From Flavobacterium sp. NRK F7 (GTDB lineage Bacteria > Bacteroidota > Bacteroidia > Flavobacteriales > Flavobacteriaceae): a DNA stretch of 64,000 nucleotides. Position 1 is the stretch's first letter; each line of letters starts with the position of its first letter. A program made the position numbers and the translations under genes. Positions 16,745-26,645 of the stretch are shown piece after piece. The stretch spans positions 62,001 through 126,000 of the forward strand of contig NZ_JAMXLB010000001.1 of NCBI RefSeq assembly GCF_024054195.1, given 5' to 3'. A model generated the notes under the pieces. That model was not told the origin of the DNA. It did no database searches and saw only the letters and a program-made list of their open reading frames with translations.

Positions 16745-17110
16745 ATGAAAAAATACACCCTACAAAAAAAACCGTTTGTAGTTCCTACTACAGATGGCAA
16801 GTTAATTGAAGAACATCACGGTATTGTTGCGACCAATAATCCTGCTATTTCTATAGCACACATGATTGCACCACCGGGCTGGAGCGAACCTTTTCAAACT
16901 CCAGAATTTGAAGAATACACTTATATTATTTCAGGAAAAAAACAATTCATCATTGAAGGTGAAACCCTAATTTTAGAAGCGGGTCAATCCATAAAAATTG
17001 AAGCGAATACAAGAGTCCAATATTCCAATCCATTTGAATTGCCTTGTGAATACCTTGCCATTTGCAAACCAGCATTTGATTTTCAGAAAGTGCATCGAGA
17101 AAAGAGTTAG
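16745..17110 (+). CDS. Small cupin domain protein
   Basis: A 121-residue single cupin. The first motif region is EPFQTPEFEEYTYIISGKKQFIIEGE and the second is LEAGQSIKIEANTRVQYSNPFELPCEYLAI. The usual metal-binding His residues of motif 1 are absent; Glu residues remain, so metal binding is doubtful. It begins 6 bp after the right repeat of the GIY-YIG element. Substrate and function are unknown. Confidence 0.8.
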   Translation: MKKYTLQKKPFVVPTTDGKLIEEHHGIVATNNPAISIAHMIAPPGWSEPFQTPEFEEYTYIISGKKQFIIEGETLILEAGQSIKIEANTRVQYSNPFELPCEYLAICKPAFDFQKVHREKS

Positions 17111-17184
17111 TTTATTTTCTACTTTAAGTTGTACGTTAAAATTGTTAATTTAAGTTTGAATTTGACATTGATATTGCCATGTAT

Positions 17185-18393
17185 TTATTCATTCTTCATG
17201 TCTTTCAACAAACCTAAAGCAAAATAAACTACAATTCCTATTCCTAAAACAATACAAATCCACATAAATAGATTCGTTTGCCAAAAAGACTTTCCTTTTA
17301 TGTGTTTCTCTTTTTCAATTTTGTAAAAATTAGTTATAGTTGCTTTAGGCATTCCAACAGTAAAACTTTCCATAAAATTAACCAAATCATATATTGGTTT
17401 TGAATAAGTGGAATCGATAACTACTTCATACTTCTCATTGGCTTTTAATCTTGAAATAATAGTAATCGGTTTTTGAAACAATTGAATGTTTTGGATTTCC
17501 AATGGCTGATTGTCCTTATTTTCAATTTCAATAGTGAATTCTTTTTCATTCAAATTACTAACTCTAATTTTTGAATCCATTTTTGAATTCAAAAGGAATG
17601 AACTCAAAAGACCATCTCTTATAGTAGTTGATTTCTTGTTTTTTATTTCTTTTTTTATAGTGATTCTAGCTTCTCTAGCATATAATTCAGTTGCAATTGC
17701 AAAAGAAATAGCATCAATTTGATACTTCTTTTGTGCAGAAAACACAATTTGAGTTACTTTTCTTTCTTTATCTTCTATTATTTTATAAGTAAAAGCATTG
17801 ACTTCAATTAGCTCATCAGGTAAAAATTGGTTTTCATTAATCCCTATAGCTTGAATATTAATGGGAAGAGATTTTTTATCATTAAATTCAATTCGTAAAT
17901 AAGGATAATCATTAACAGGAAAATAAATGGTCTTTTCTAAATCAATTCCTTTAGTTGCAACCAAATCTTTTAAAGTTTCATTTGCTACTAATCCAAACCA
18001 TTCTTCTTGATCATAACTGCCACTTACTTGATATTGTTTTGTTAAAGCTGCATTAGCAATTTTCAGATTTAATTGATTGATTTTTTTCCCTGTTTCATTT
18101 TGAATTACAATAGCAGTAATCGAATCTTTTATACTGTTCTTGGAAAGAATTTTAAACGAAATATAGTTCTCTAATTCTCCTTTAAAATTTGAAATCACAT
18201 AAGGGACTTCCTTTTTGTTTGTATCTAAAATTCGTAAGAAGGCAAGATTTTCATTGGCAACTGCACGTATTTCTGATGACAATTGTATTTGATGGAAACC
18301 ATCTTCCTGAATATTTTTAATTTCGGCTTTATAATTTTGGGACCAACCCCAAAAAGTAACAAATAAAAGTACCAAACTAATCCACTTTTTCAT
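17185..18393 (-). CDS. DUF3999 family membrane-anchored protein
   Basis: I start this gene at 18393 because MKKWISLVLLFVTFWGWSQ is a clear signal peptide; an ATG eight codons upstream (18417) is less likely. The protein has about 402 residues: a beta-rich periplasmic region, then one C-terminal membrane segment (MWICIVLGIGIVVYFALGLL) and a short cytoplasmic tail KDMKNE. It overlaps the end of the DUF2339 gene by 17 bp. DUF3999 and DUF2339 genes commonly sit together, implying a shared envelope function that is not known. Confidence 0.82.
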   Translation of the reverse strand: MKKWISLVLLFVTFWGWSQNYKAEIKNIQEDGFHQIQLSSEIRAVANENLAFLRILDTNKKEVPYVISNFKGELENYISFKILSKNSIKDSITAIVIQNETGKKINQLNLKIANAALTKQYQVSGSYDQEEWFGLVANETLKDLVATKGIDLEKTIYFPVNDYPYLRIEFNDKKSLPINIQAIGINENQFLPDELIEVNAFTYKIIEDKERKVTQIVFSAQKKYQIDAISFAIATELYAREARITIKKEIKNKKSTTIRDGLLSSFLLNSKMDSKIRVSNLNEKEFTIEIENKDNQPLEIQNIQLFQKPITIISRLKANEKYEVVIDSTYSKPIYDLVNFMESFTVGMPKATITNFYKIEKEKHIKGKSFWQTNLFMWICIVLGIGIVVYFALGLLKDMKNE

Positions 18394-20896
18394 CTGCATT
18401 TGATTTTGGTTGCTCATCGACTACTAATTTTTTGATTTTCTGATATACAAAAGAAATAATTAAAATTAAAACACCTAAAAGAATAAAGGCAATGATTTTA
18501 CCTGTTTCAGAAACATTTTTAATATCATAAATAAATAATTTCAGAATGGTTATTCCTAATAATGAAAGCGCAATAACACGCAAGTTTTTCCATTGTCTTT
18601 TAATACCAATAATTAAAAACACAAAGGAAAACAAGCCCCATAAAATAGGGTAACCAATTTTTATAATTTGTCGTTTTATTTTTTCTAAATCTCCTTTCAC
18701 GGAATATTCCCTTTGATATTGCACTTCATAGGCATCTGTAATGCCTCTTTTAGTTATATCTGCATTAATTGTTTTTATATCTACCTGCTGTGTTGCAGAA
18801 AAATGCAAACCATGAACCAACACTTCATTACTTAAGATATAAACCGTTGCAAATACAAACAACCAAGGCATTATTTTATGTTGTAAAACAGTCGCTTTAG
18901 ATTGTGATTTCGCCAATTTAAATAACTGGACTCCGAAATAAACCAAGCATCCCAAAATAATATAATGAAAGTAAAATGCATATTTAGAAGTGGTATTCAA
19001 AGCAAAATTCTGCACCAGTTCATTATTCGGTAAGCTATAAAAATTAATTATATAAGTTACTATGGAAAATACGCTAATGAGCAATACTACTTTTTGAAAA
19101 AATATTTTTTTAAATCGGTCAACCAAAAACAATAAAATGGTTACAAAAACAAAATGATACGTTACTGGAAATGATAACGCAGAAGCAGGGTTGAGAAAAA
19201 ACTTACTCGATTGATAATTTACTTCTAAAAATCCTGTAAAATAAGTTACCCCTATGGCTACTACAAAAACTAGCTTTTTATAAAAAGAAATAGAAAATAA
19301 AGCGACTTTAGCTTTCTCTTCTTCTACTTCTTTTTGAAGTATTGTATACGTTAAGAAAAAAGAAATACTTACAACAAAACCAGACATAAATAATGCGTTT
19401 AAAATAATAGCATAGTTCGTCTCATAGTAATCATATTTAATCCAATCTAAAAACAAGCTTATTATGGTTAATACTTGTACCGCAAAAGCTCCCGTCTTAA
19501 AATACGCAATTTTTGATTTCTGAGATAACCAAAACAATAACACTGCTTCAGCTGCCCAAAATATCGTAATCTGATTACCTTCAAATTGAATAGGTATCGT
19601 TAAAGTAACAAAAGTTAGTGCTAAGCCAATTAATAAATAGACTGCATTTTTATCTAAACCAAATTTCTTATATAAAATAGCAGCATATACTAAGTTATAA
19701 ACAGCTAATAATACCGTGAAAAGGCCTTTGAAATTGATCCCCCAATTATGGATTATTCCCATACCTATACCAAAAAAGAAAAAAGTATTCAGAATTAAAA
19801 TAAAATATTCAATTAAAGAGAAAGTACCCTTTTTCCTAATGTTATTGACTACCAAAGTAACACTAAAAATAAAGTAAAACAAAGTGGCAAAAGCCAGCGC
19901 ACCCTGGTGAGGTAATTTATTATCAAATAATTCTCTAATGTACCATGATAAAAACAATAAAGTTGTAAATACAAAGGATAAAACTGTAACTACATTCCAT
20001 TTTTTAAAATAAGCAATACCTAAAATACCACAGTTCAAAATGGCGATATAGGTAAACAATACCACATAATTACCCGAACCCGTACTAACCATAAAAGGAA
20101 CTGCAAAACCTCCTATTAAAGACAAAACGGCTAATTCCTGACGATTGTAAAACACAGAAACCAAAGCACTAAATGCTGTAATTACAACCATAATTATAAA
20201 AGCAACCGTTTGACTGAACAAATGATAATCATGAAAGGCAATAGAAATGGTAAAATAAAAGATACTTATTGCTCCTGCGACTAGTACGGAACTAAAAGCA
20301 GCATAATTTTTCCTTAGCTTATTTGCTATAAACATCACTAAAGAACCTGCCAAAACACCAATGCCTACTCTTGCTGGTTCGTTAATCCAGTCTTTATCAA
20401 TAGCAAATTTCACAAAAAAGCTTATTCCTAAAACAAGAATTAAAATTCCAATTTTATTTATAAGGTTTTCACCAATAAATTTTTCTAAATCTGGATTATT
20501 CTCTTTAAAGGCTTCATACCATGATTTCTTAGGAACCAAAGGTGTTTTAGTAGTAGGTGCTTTTTCAGAAATGGGTTTTGCTTCAATTTTGGCAACAATC
20601 TCAATTGGTTTCTCTGCAACTGGTTTTATGGTTTCTGGTTCTGTTTTTTTAGGAACAACTTCAATTGGTTTTTCAACGACTACAGATGAAACTACTTTTT
20701 CTTTATCAATAGATTCTTGCGTTGTTTCTTTCACTTGCTGTTGTCCAAAAGTCCTAGTATCTATTTCTTTTTTGAAGTCATTGAATTTTTCATGTAATCT
20801 ATAAATAGAATTTTGTAATTCTTTATGCTTCGAATTCAAGTTTGATAAAACAATCAACAACAACACTAAAACAATTAAAAGTAAAGTCTCTACCAT
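18377..20896 (-). CDS. DUF2339 polytopic membrane protein
   Basis: An 839-residue integral membrane protein. Residues 1-20 form a membrane segment, followed by a coiled, charged region with Lys/Glu/Pro repeats (IEVVPKKTEPETIKPVAEKPIE). From about 145 onward there are more than twenty hydrophobic segments, starting with FIGENLINKIGILILVLGISFFVKFAIDKDWI, the DUF2339 signature. It was named for this feature only; the function is unknown. The gene overlaps DUF3999 downstream, so translation is probably coupled. Confidence 0.88.
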   Translation of the reverse strand: MVETLLLIVLVLLLIVLSNLNSKHKELQNSIYRLHEKFNDFKKEIDTRTFGQQQVKETTQESIDKEKVVSSVVVEKPIEVVPKKTEPETIKPVAEKPIEIVAKIEAKPISEKAPTTKTPLVPKKSWYEAFKENNPDLEKFIGENLINKIGILILVLGISFFVKFAIDKDWINEPARVGIGVLAGSLVMFIANKLRKNYAAFSSVLVAGAISIFYFTISIAFHDYHLFSQTVAFIIMVVITAFSALVSVFYNRQELAVLSLIGGFAVPFMVSTGSGNYVVLFTYIAILNCGILGIAYFKKWNVVTVLSFVFTTLLFLSWYIRELFDNKLPHQGALAFATLFYFIFSVTLVVNNIRKKGTFSLIEYFILILNTFFFFGIGMGIIHNWGINFKGLFTVLLAVYNLVYAAILYKKFGLDKNAVYLLIGLALTFVTLTIPIQFEGNQITIFWAAEAVLLFWLSQKSKIAYFKTGAFAVQVLTIISLFLDWIKYDYYETNYAIILNALFMSGFVVSISFFLTYTILQKEVEEEKAKVALFSISFYKKLVFVVAIGVTYFTGFLEVNYQSSKFFLNPASALSFPVTYHFVFVTILLFLVDRFKKIFFQKVVLLISVFSIVTYIINFYSLPNNELVQNFALNTTSKYAFYFHYIILGCLVYFGVQLFKLAKSQSKATVLQHKIMPWLFVFATVYILSNEVLVHGLHFSATQQVDIKTINADITKRGITDAYEVQYQREYSVKGDLEKIKRQIIKIGYPILWGLFSFVFLIIGIKRQWKNLRVIALSLLGITILKLFIYDIKNVSETGKIIAFILLGVLILIISFVYQKIKKLVVDEQPKSNADEKVD

Positions 20897-20950
20897 ACAT
20901 TAATGATTATATTCTCTCAAATGTAATCTTTATTTCTGGAAGCAAAAAAA

Positions 20951-22297
20951 TTAATTTTGTTCTAATAACGCTAAGATATGTTGCTCAATAGGTTCAGTTT
21001 CCCAAATTTGTTCAATGTTATCAATAGCTAAAATTTCCTGCATGATTGCATCTTGTTTGTCACCAATAGCTAATGCTTCTGAATACGGTTGATGACTGAA
21101 GGTAACCATACTATATAAAGGTACCCACTTATCAGGATGTTTTTCAGAAAACCATCTTTCAATTTTTTTCTGTAGGATAAAGTTTGGATCAGCTGTTTTG
21201 GTACTCATCTCAATAAAATTTCGATACGATAATTCTGCTATAGCATCTGTATCTGGTTTACGAGAATTTTCATAATCGTTCAAGAGGTTCGCCCAATCAT
21301 CACCATATTTCGACATCATTTCTGTTAGCACCGTAATATCTTCGAAACCTGCATTCATACCATGTCCATAAAAAGGCACAATCGCATGGCAAGCATCTCC
21401 TATTAAAGCCACTTTATCAGCATATGTCCAAGGATAACATTTCATAGTTACCAAATAAGAGGTTGGATTTTTGAAGAAATCTTCTACCAAATTCGGAATT
21501 ACCTCTTTGGTATCTGGAAAATGCTGTGCAAAGAAACGTACAAGGTCTTGTTCATTTTTCAAGGAAGCAAAAGAATTGTCTCCATCATGTGGCATAAATA
21601 AGGTACAAGTAAAAGTTCCGTCTAAATTGGCTAAAGCCATCAACATAAATTGTCCTCTAGGCCAAATATGTAAAGAATGTTTGTCTAACTTGTGTGTTCC
21701 ATCAGGATTAGCCGGAATGTGTAATTCTTTATAACCTAGTTGTAAAAATTCTTGTGAATAGTTAAACATACTTTGTCGTTGCATGCGATGTCTTATTCTT
21801 GAAAAAGCGCCATCAGCACCAAAAACTAAATCATGTTTTATTTCAGTCCATTCTCCTCTTTCTTCCTGACCTGTATGTAGGGTTGCTGTTGATAAAGTTA
21901 CATCCCAAATCTTACTTTCAAAATTAAAATTAATTCCTTCAGCTACTGCTAAGTCAACCATCTTTTTATTTAATAAGCCTCGAGATAAAGAATAAATTAC
22001 TTCTCCATCTTTACCATAAGATTGATAGGTTAAGGTATCCTGTCCCGTATGAATACAACGTTTATCCACTGGAATACCAATCTTAATAATTTCTTGATCT
22101 AAATTTACTTCCTTTAACGCTCGTAAACCTCTATCAGATAATACTAAATTTATGGAACGACCTGTAAAATTTATTTTTCTGATATCTGGACTTCTATCAT
22201 AAACATCAACAGTGTGTCCTGCTCTTTTTAAATATATGGCTAAAAGTGAACCGACTAAACCAGCACCTACTACAGCAATTTCTTTGGGATTCTGCAT
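20951..22297 (-). CDS. kmo: Kynurenine 3-monooxygenase
   Basis: A 448-residue FAD monooxygenase that hydroxylates L-kynurenine to 3-hydroxykynurenine using NADPH. FAD motifs are visible: VGAGLVG at residues 10-16, a GxDG-like FGADGAFSRIRHRM near 160, and GDACHAIVPFYGHGMNAGFED near 305. SINLVLSDRGLRAL near residue 50 is diagnostic for KMO. With kynureninase (28201-29490) it makes 3-hydroxyanthranilate for tryptophan breakdown or NAD synthesis, though the two genes are 6 kb apart. It diverges from the photorepair operon. Confidence 0.95.
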   Translation of the reverse strand: MQNPKEIAVVGAGLVGSLLAIYLKRAGHTVDVYDRSPDIRKINFTGRSINLVLSDRGLRALKEVNLDQEIIKIGIPVDKRCIHTGQDTLTYQSYGKDGEVIYSLSRGLLNKKMVDLAVAEGINFNFESKIWDVTLSTATLHTGQEERGEWTEIKHDLVFGADGAFSRIRHRMQRQSMFNYSQEFLQLGYKELHIPANPDGTHKLDKHSLHIWPRGQFMLMALANLDGTFTCTLFMPHDGDNSFASLKNEQDLVRFFAQHFPDTKEVIPNLVEDFFKNPTSYLVTMKCYPWTYADKVALIGDACHAIVPFYGHGMNAGFEDITVLTEMMSKYGDDWANLLNDYENSRKPDTDAIAELSYRNFIEMSTKTADPNFILQKKIERWFSEKHPDKWVPLYSMVTFSHQPYSEALAIGDKQDAIMQEILAIDNIEQIWETEPIEQHILALLEQN

Positions 22298-22378
22298 TTT
22301 AAACTATTTCTTCTTACAAAAATAAGTAATAAAAAAAGAAGGTAGCTATGAGAACCCTTACTTTTTTTAAAAAGAAAA

Positions 22379-22419
22379 TATTTTTGTTTAATAATTTACT
22401 ATTTTTGTTAAACAAAAAT
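22379..22419 (+). promoter_or_regulatory. Promoter/operator of the photorepair operon
   Basis: Two TATTTTTG -7-like elements lie 21 bp apart (22379-22386 and 22400-22407). Over them sit an 8-bp inverted repeat TTGTTTAA (22384-22391) / TTAAACAA (22408-22415) and a tighter one, ATTTTTGTT-A-AACAAAAAT (22401-22419). The start codon is at 22425. The dyad over the promoter suggests a dimeric regulator, perhaps a MerR-type light sensor, which is inference. Confidence 0.45.
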
Positions 22420-22424
22420 AAATT

Positions 22425-23072
22425 ATGAAAAAAATCACTAAAAAGGATTTAGAAGACTTCGATAAAATTGCTCGCTTAAATTTAATAAACAGCATTACGG
22501 GTTATAAATCAGCCAACTTAATTGGAACTGTTTCAAAAAAAGGCATTCTTAATCTTGCCATTTTTAGTAGTATAACACATCTAGGAAGTGATCCTGCTTT
22601 ATTAGGTTTTATTGTTAGACCAACTATTGTTCCAAGAAACACCTATGCAAACATTAAAGAAACAGGCTCTTTTACGGTTAATGCAGTTACTGAAAGTCTA
22701 ATTCAAAAAGCACATCAAACCGCTGCCAATTATCCTGAAATAATTTCAGAATTTGAGGTTACACAAATTGCATCCGAGTTCATAGAAAATATAGACCAAC
22801 CTTTTGTAAAAGAAAGTCCGGTTAAATTATGGTGTAAATATGTAAATGAATATCCTATTATTGAAAATGACTGTATTCTTATAATTGCCTCTATTGAAGC
22901 GATATACCTTGATGAAAATCTTATACAAAAAGACAAATGGGTACATTTAGAAAAAGGAAAAATTGTAACGATTAATGGTTTAGATGGTTATTGTTTACCA
23001 AGACTCTTAGATCGTTTTGAATATGCTCGTCCAAACACTATTGCCCAATCTTTACTTAAAAATGGCTCATAA
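22425..23072 (+). CDS. Flavin reductase-like FMN-binding protein
   Basis: A 215-residue protein of the flavin reductase/flavoredoxin group. [37 protein letters not shown] contains the FMN-binding Ser-Ser-x-Thr-like core, and [18 protein letters not shown] is typical of the family. It heads a four-gene cluster with DUF2256, Cry-DASH and an FeS photolyase. A plausible role is supplying reduced flavin to these flavoproteins. The stop codon overlaps the next start by 11 bp, indicating translational coupling. Confidence 0.88.
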   Translation: MKKITKKDLEDFDKIARLNLINSITGYKSANLIGTVSKKGILNLAIFSSITHLGSDPALLGFIVRPTIVPRNTYANIKETGSFTVNAVTESLIQKAHQTAANYPEIISEFEVTQIASEFIENIDQPFVKESPVKLWCKYVNEYPIIENDCILIIASIEAIYLDENLIQKDKWVHLEKGKIVTINGLDGYCLPRLLDRFEYARPNTIAQSLLKNGS

Positions 23073-23205
23073 AAAAATAAACTTACCTCAAAAAAAATGC
23101 AAAACCTGTGGACTTTCTTTTTCTTGGAGAAAAAAATGGGAGAAAAATTGGGAGGAAGTAGTGTATTGTAGTGAAAAATGTAGAAGAAATAAAAAGAACT
23201 TATAA
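23062..23205 (+). CDS. DUF2256 small zinc-ribbon-like protein
   Basis: A 47-residue protein from the ATG at 23062. [20 protein letters not shown] followed by [11 protein letters not shown] is the DUF2256 pattern, with two CxxC-like pairs (C13xxC, C33xxxC) that probably bind zinc. DUF2256 genes are repeatedly found next to cryptochrome/photolyase genes and sometimes fused to them, so a supporting role in photorepair is likely but untested. It overlaps the flavin reductase gene by 11 bp and is 36 bp from the Cry-DASH gene. Confidence 0.88.
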   Translation: MAHKKINLPQKKCKTCGLSFSWRKKWEKNWEEVVYCSEKCRRNKKNL

Positions 23206-23241
23206 AAGTTATTTAATAAGAAGCAACTTCAAAATATACAT

Positions 23242-24525
23242 ATGAAAAATAATTTAGTATGGTTTAGAAATGATTTACGAGTAGCGGATAATCTCTCCTT
23301 ACTTAAAGCTATTCAAAACTCAAAAACATGTATTGGTGTGTATTGTTTTGACCCAAGACATTTTGCAATTACAAACTATGGTTTTAAAAAAACAGAAAAG
23401 TTTCGAGCACAATTTCTTATTGAAACCGTAGCTGAATTAAAAGAAAATTTAAAAAAGAAAAATATTTCTTTATTCGTTTATCAGGAAAAACCAGAAGATA
23501 TAATTCCTAAATTAGTTGAAGAACATCAAATTGACAGCATTTACACTCAAAAAGAATGGACCGATGAAGAAAGCGAAATCAATCAAAATTTGAAAACGCA
23601 ACTTAAAAAAGTAGATTTTATAGAAAGTTATGACCAATTCTTATTTCATCCAGAAAACATTCCTTTTGAAATAGCCACAATTCCAAAAATATTTACAGCT
23701 TTTCGAAAAAAATGCGAAAAAGAAGGCTCCATTTCAGCAACAATTTCAATAGAAAAACAACAACAGGATAATTTTATTCCAAACAATACTACCATACCAA
23801 CTTTAGAAGAGTTAGGTTTTCAAACATTTGAAAAACATCCGAATACAGCATTTCCATTTAAAGGTGGCGAAAATCAAGCCTTACTACGTTTAGAAAATTA
23901 TTTTTGGGAAACCCAAAATCTATCGCAATACAAACAAACCCGAAACGGATTAATTGGAACTGATTATAGTTCGAAGTTTTCACCTTGGTTAGCCAATGGC
24001 AGCCTTTCAGCCAAAACTATTTATTGGAAAATTAAAGAATATGAGAGTACCATAGGTGCTAATGAAGATACCTATTGGTTATTCTTTGAACTTCTTTGGC
24101 GCGATTATTTTAAATATATTTCCTTACAACAAGGCTCCAAAATATTCCAATTAAAAGGTGTTTTAAATAAAGAATACCATTGGAACACTAATTCAAAAGC
24201 TTTTAACCAGTGGATTTCAGGACAAACTAACGAACCCTTTGTGAATGCCAATATGATAGAACTTGCAGCAACGGGTTTTATGAGCAATCGAGGACGGCAA
24301 AACGTAGCAAGTTTTTGGGCAAAAGAATGGCAACAAGATTGGAGAATAGGTGCTGCTTATTTTGAAAGCATGCTTATAGATTATGATGTGCATTCAAATT
24401 ATGGCAATTGGATGTACACTTCTGGGGTGGGAAATGATCCTAGAGATCGAAAATTCAATATTCAAAGACAAGCGGAACTTTATGATCCAAAAGGTGACTA
24501 TCAAAAACTGTGGTTGAATCTATAA
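23242..24525 (+). CDS. DASH-type cryptochrome/photolyase
   Basis: A 427-residue flavoprotein. The N-terminal photolyase alpha/beta domain (LVWFRNDLRVADNLSL) and the helical FAD domain are complete. DASH signatures include FRKKCEKEG near 155-163, YSSKFSPWLANGSLSAKTIYW, and the C-terminal SNYGNWMYTSGVGNDPRDRKFN. DASH proteins repair cyclobutane dimers, mainly in single-stranded or looped DNA, and may signal in light. It is slightly shorter than plant or vertebrate members, as expected for bacteria. It lies within the photorepair operon. Confidence 0.93.
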   Translation: MKNNLVWFRNDLRVADNLSLLKAIQNSKTCIGVYCFDPRHFAITNYGFKKTEKFRAQFLIETVAELKENLKKKNISLFVYQEKPEDIIPKLVEEHQIDSIYTQKEWTDEESEINQNLKTQLKKVDFIESYDQFLFHPENIPFEIATIPKIFTAFRKKCEKEGSISATISIEKQQQDNFIPNNTTIPTLEELGFQTFEKHPNTAFPFKGGENQALLRLENYFWETQNLSQYKQTRNGLIGTDYSSKFSPWLANGSLSAKTIYWKIKEYESTIGANEDTYWLFFELLWRDYFKYISLQQGSKIFQLKGVLNKEYHWNTNSKAFNQWISGQTNEPFVNANMIELAATGFMSNRGRQNVASFWAKEWQQDWRIGAAYFESMLIDYDVHSNYGNWMYTSGVGNDPRDRKFNIQRQAELYDPKGDYQKLWLNL

Positions 24526-24565
24526 AAGGAAACTGGACAAGAATTATAACTGATAAACTCTAAGC

Positions 24566-26098
24566 ATGAAAAAACTGCGACTTATTTTAGGGGACCAATT
24601 GAATGCAAAACATTCTTGGTTCAAAGAAAAAGATGAAAACACTATTTATCTGATGGCAGAAATGCGTCAGGAAACCGATTATGTCAAACACCATATTCAA
24701 AAAGTAGTAGCATTTTTTCTGTCCATGCGAAATTTTGCGGAAGCCATTGAAAAAGCAGGGCATCAAATTGTCTATTTTACTATTTCAGACCCAAAAAACC
24801 TTCAAAATTTGGAAAAAATAATTGCACAAGTTATTGAAGAAAAACAAATTGAAAAATTCGAATACCAGTTACCTGATGAATTTCGATTAGACCAACAACT
24901 GAAAGAAATTTGTAAAAATTTAAAAATTACATCTGAAACTTTTGATACGGAACATTTTTACACTACACGATCTGAATTAACCACATTCTTTGAAGGGAAA
25001 AAAATCCTTTTGATGGAAAATTTTTATCGCATGATGCGTAAGAAACATCATATTTTAGTTACCAATGAACAACCTATTGGCGGAAAATGGAATTATGACC
25101 ATAAAAATAGAAATAAATACAATGAAGAAGTTACGATTCCAAAACCCTTATTATATCCTAAAGATGCAACCAAACTGGTTGAAGAAATTGAAAAAACGGG
25201 CGTAAAAACGTTTGGCTCCATTAATCTAACTAATTTCCCTTGGCCAACCAACAGAAAAGAAAGTCTTTCTTTATTGACCTATTTTTGTGAAAATCTTTTG
25301 GAACATTTTGGAGCATTTCAAGATGCTTTGTATAGTAACGATTCGTTTCTTTTTCATTCTCGTTTATCATTTGCTATGAATTCGAAAATGATATCTCCAA
25401 AAGAAGTAATTGAAACGGTAGTTTCCTATTATGAAAAAAATAAAAATACAATTGACATTGCTCAAATAGAAGGCTTTGTAAGACAAATTATAGGCTGGAG
25501 AGAATATGTAAGAGGTATTTATTGGAAAGAAATGCCTAAATATGCTACTTTAAATACATTAGAAAACTACAATAAACTACCCGATTTTTATTGGACAGGG
25601 AAAACCAAAATGAAATGCATGCAACATAGTTTAAATCAAAGTTTAAACGAAGCCTATGCGCATCACATTCAAAGGCTAATGGTAATTGGCAATTTTTCTT
25701 TACTCACTCAGTTGCATCCTGATGCAGTAGACGCATGGTATTTAGGTGTTTACATTGACGCCATTGAATGGGTAGAAATGCCCAATACAAGAGGTATGAG
25801 TCAGTATGCGGATGGTGGTATTTTAGCAACAAAACCTTATGTTTCCTCAGGAAGTTATATCCATAAAATGAGTAATTATTGCAAAAATTGTCATTATAAA
25901 GTAAAAGAAAAAATAGGCAACAAGGCTTGTCCGTTCAACAGTTTGTATTGGAATTTTTTAGATGATAAAAAAGAATTTTTTAAAAATAATCAAAGAATGG
26001 GAATGATGTTAGCGCTACTTGAAAAAATAAAACCAGAAGAATTATTCAAAATTAAAGAAAAAGCACAAGACATTATTGAAAACCCAGATGCTTATTAA
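24566..26098 (+). CDS. FeS-containing bacterial (6-4) photolyase / cryptochrome, PhrB-like
   Basis: A 510-residue protein beginning RLILGDQLNAKHSWF, typical of the deoxyribodipyrimidine photolyase-related (FeS-BCP) group. Four cysteines at 351 (KMKC), 439 and 442 (YCKNC) and 455 (ACPF) match the [4Fe-4S]-binding set of PhrB almost residue for residue. Members repair (6-4) photoproducts and use a lumazine antenna. GGKWNYDHKNRNKY and MSQYADGGILATKPY are also characteristic. It is the last gene of the operon and ends at a strong terminator. Together with Cry-DASH it covers both main UV lesions. Confidence 0.92.
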   Translation: MKKLRLILGDQLNAKHSWFKEKDENTIYLMAEMRQETDYVKHHIQKVVAFFLSMRNFAEAIEKAGHQIVYFTISDPKNLQNLEKIIAQVIEEKQIEKFEYQLPDEFRLDQQLKEICKNLKITSETFDTEHFYTTRSELTTFFEGKKILLMENFYRMMRKKHHILVTNEQPIGGKWNYDHKNRNKYNEEVTIPKPLLYPKDATKLVEEIEKTGVKTFGSINLTNFPWPTNRKESLSLLTYFCENLLEHFGAFQDALYSNDSFLFHSRLSFAMNSKMISPKEVIETVVSYYEKNKNTIDIAQIEGFVRQIIGWREYVRGIYWKEMPKYATLNTLENYNKLPDFYWTGKTKMKCMQHSLNQSLNEAYAHHIQRLMVIGNFSLLTQLHPDAVDAWYLGVYIDAIEWVEMPNTRGMSQYADGGILATKPYVSSGSYIHKMSNYCKNCHYKVKEKIGNKACPFNSLYWNFLDDKKEFFKNNQRMGMMLALLEKIKPEELFKIKEKAQDIIENPDAY

Positions 26099-26101
26099 AC
26101 G

Positions 26102-26136
26102 AAAAAAGAGTTGAAAAAAATTCCCAACTCTTTTTT
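26102..26136. terminator. Bidirectional intrinsic terminator
   Basis: A 12-bp perfect stem AAAAAAGAGTTG/CAACTCTTTTTT between the convergent photolyase and glycine-zipper genes, with A- and T-rich arms on both sides. Confidence 0.85.
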
Positions 26137-26158
26137 ACCAACCTAACCTAAACTATAA

Positions 26159-26539
26159 CTATTCTTTCTTTTTCTTTTCATCTATGATGGCACCAGTTCC
26201 TGCACCCACACCAGCACCTGCTAAACCACCGATAATGGCACCAGTACCTTTTTTATCACTTACAATAGCACCTGTTGCAGCACCAACTCCAGCACCAATT
26301 AAAGCTCCTTTTGCGGCATTACTCATTCCTTTTCGTTCTGGTGCTGCTTGTGTATTATCTACATATATCACTTCTTTTTGTCTTGCTGCAACAAGTTCCA
26401 TCGAATCGATAACACGTTGTTTTTCTTGAGCAACTTGTATTGAATCTAAAACTTCTTGTTTTGCTAATTCCATTTCAGTATCTGTTTGCTTACATGAAAC
26501 CATTGAAATTAATCCTATAACTATCATTAACTTTTTCAT
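26159..26539 (-). CDS. Glycine-zipper lipoprotein (YMGG-like)
   Basis: A 126-residue lipoprotein with signal MKKLMIVIGLISMVSC and lipidated Cys16. A coiled segment (MELAKQEVLDSIQVAQEKQRVIDSMELVAARQ) is followed by a Gly/Ala zipper region GALIGAGVGAATGAIV and GAIIGGLAGAGVGAGTGAI, then a KKKKE tail. Such zippers associate with membranes. The protein may resemble osmotically induced OsmB/YMGG families. It is monocistronic; the function is unknown. Confidence 0.85.
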   Translation of the reverse strand: MKKLMIVIGLISMVSCKQTDTEMELAKQEVLDSIQVAQEKQRVIDSMELVAARQKEVIYVDNTQAAPERKGMSNAAKGALIGAGVGAATGAIVSDKKGTGAIIGGLAGAGVGAGTGAIIDEKKKKE

Positions 26540-26645
26540 AATTCTGATCTTTAAATTAACAATTCAAAATTACACGCAAAAGCTATGATTCGTTTTACAT
26601 TATTTTTTTAAAAGTTTATATTTAAACAATATTTAAAGAAAAATC

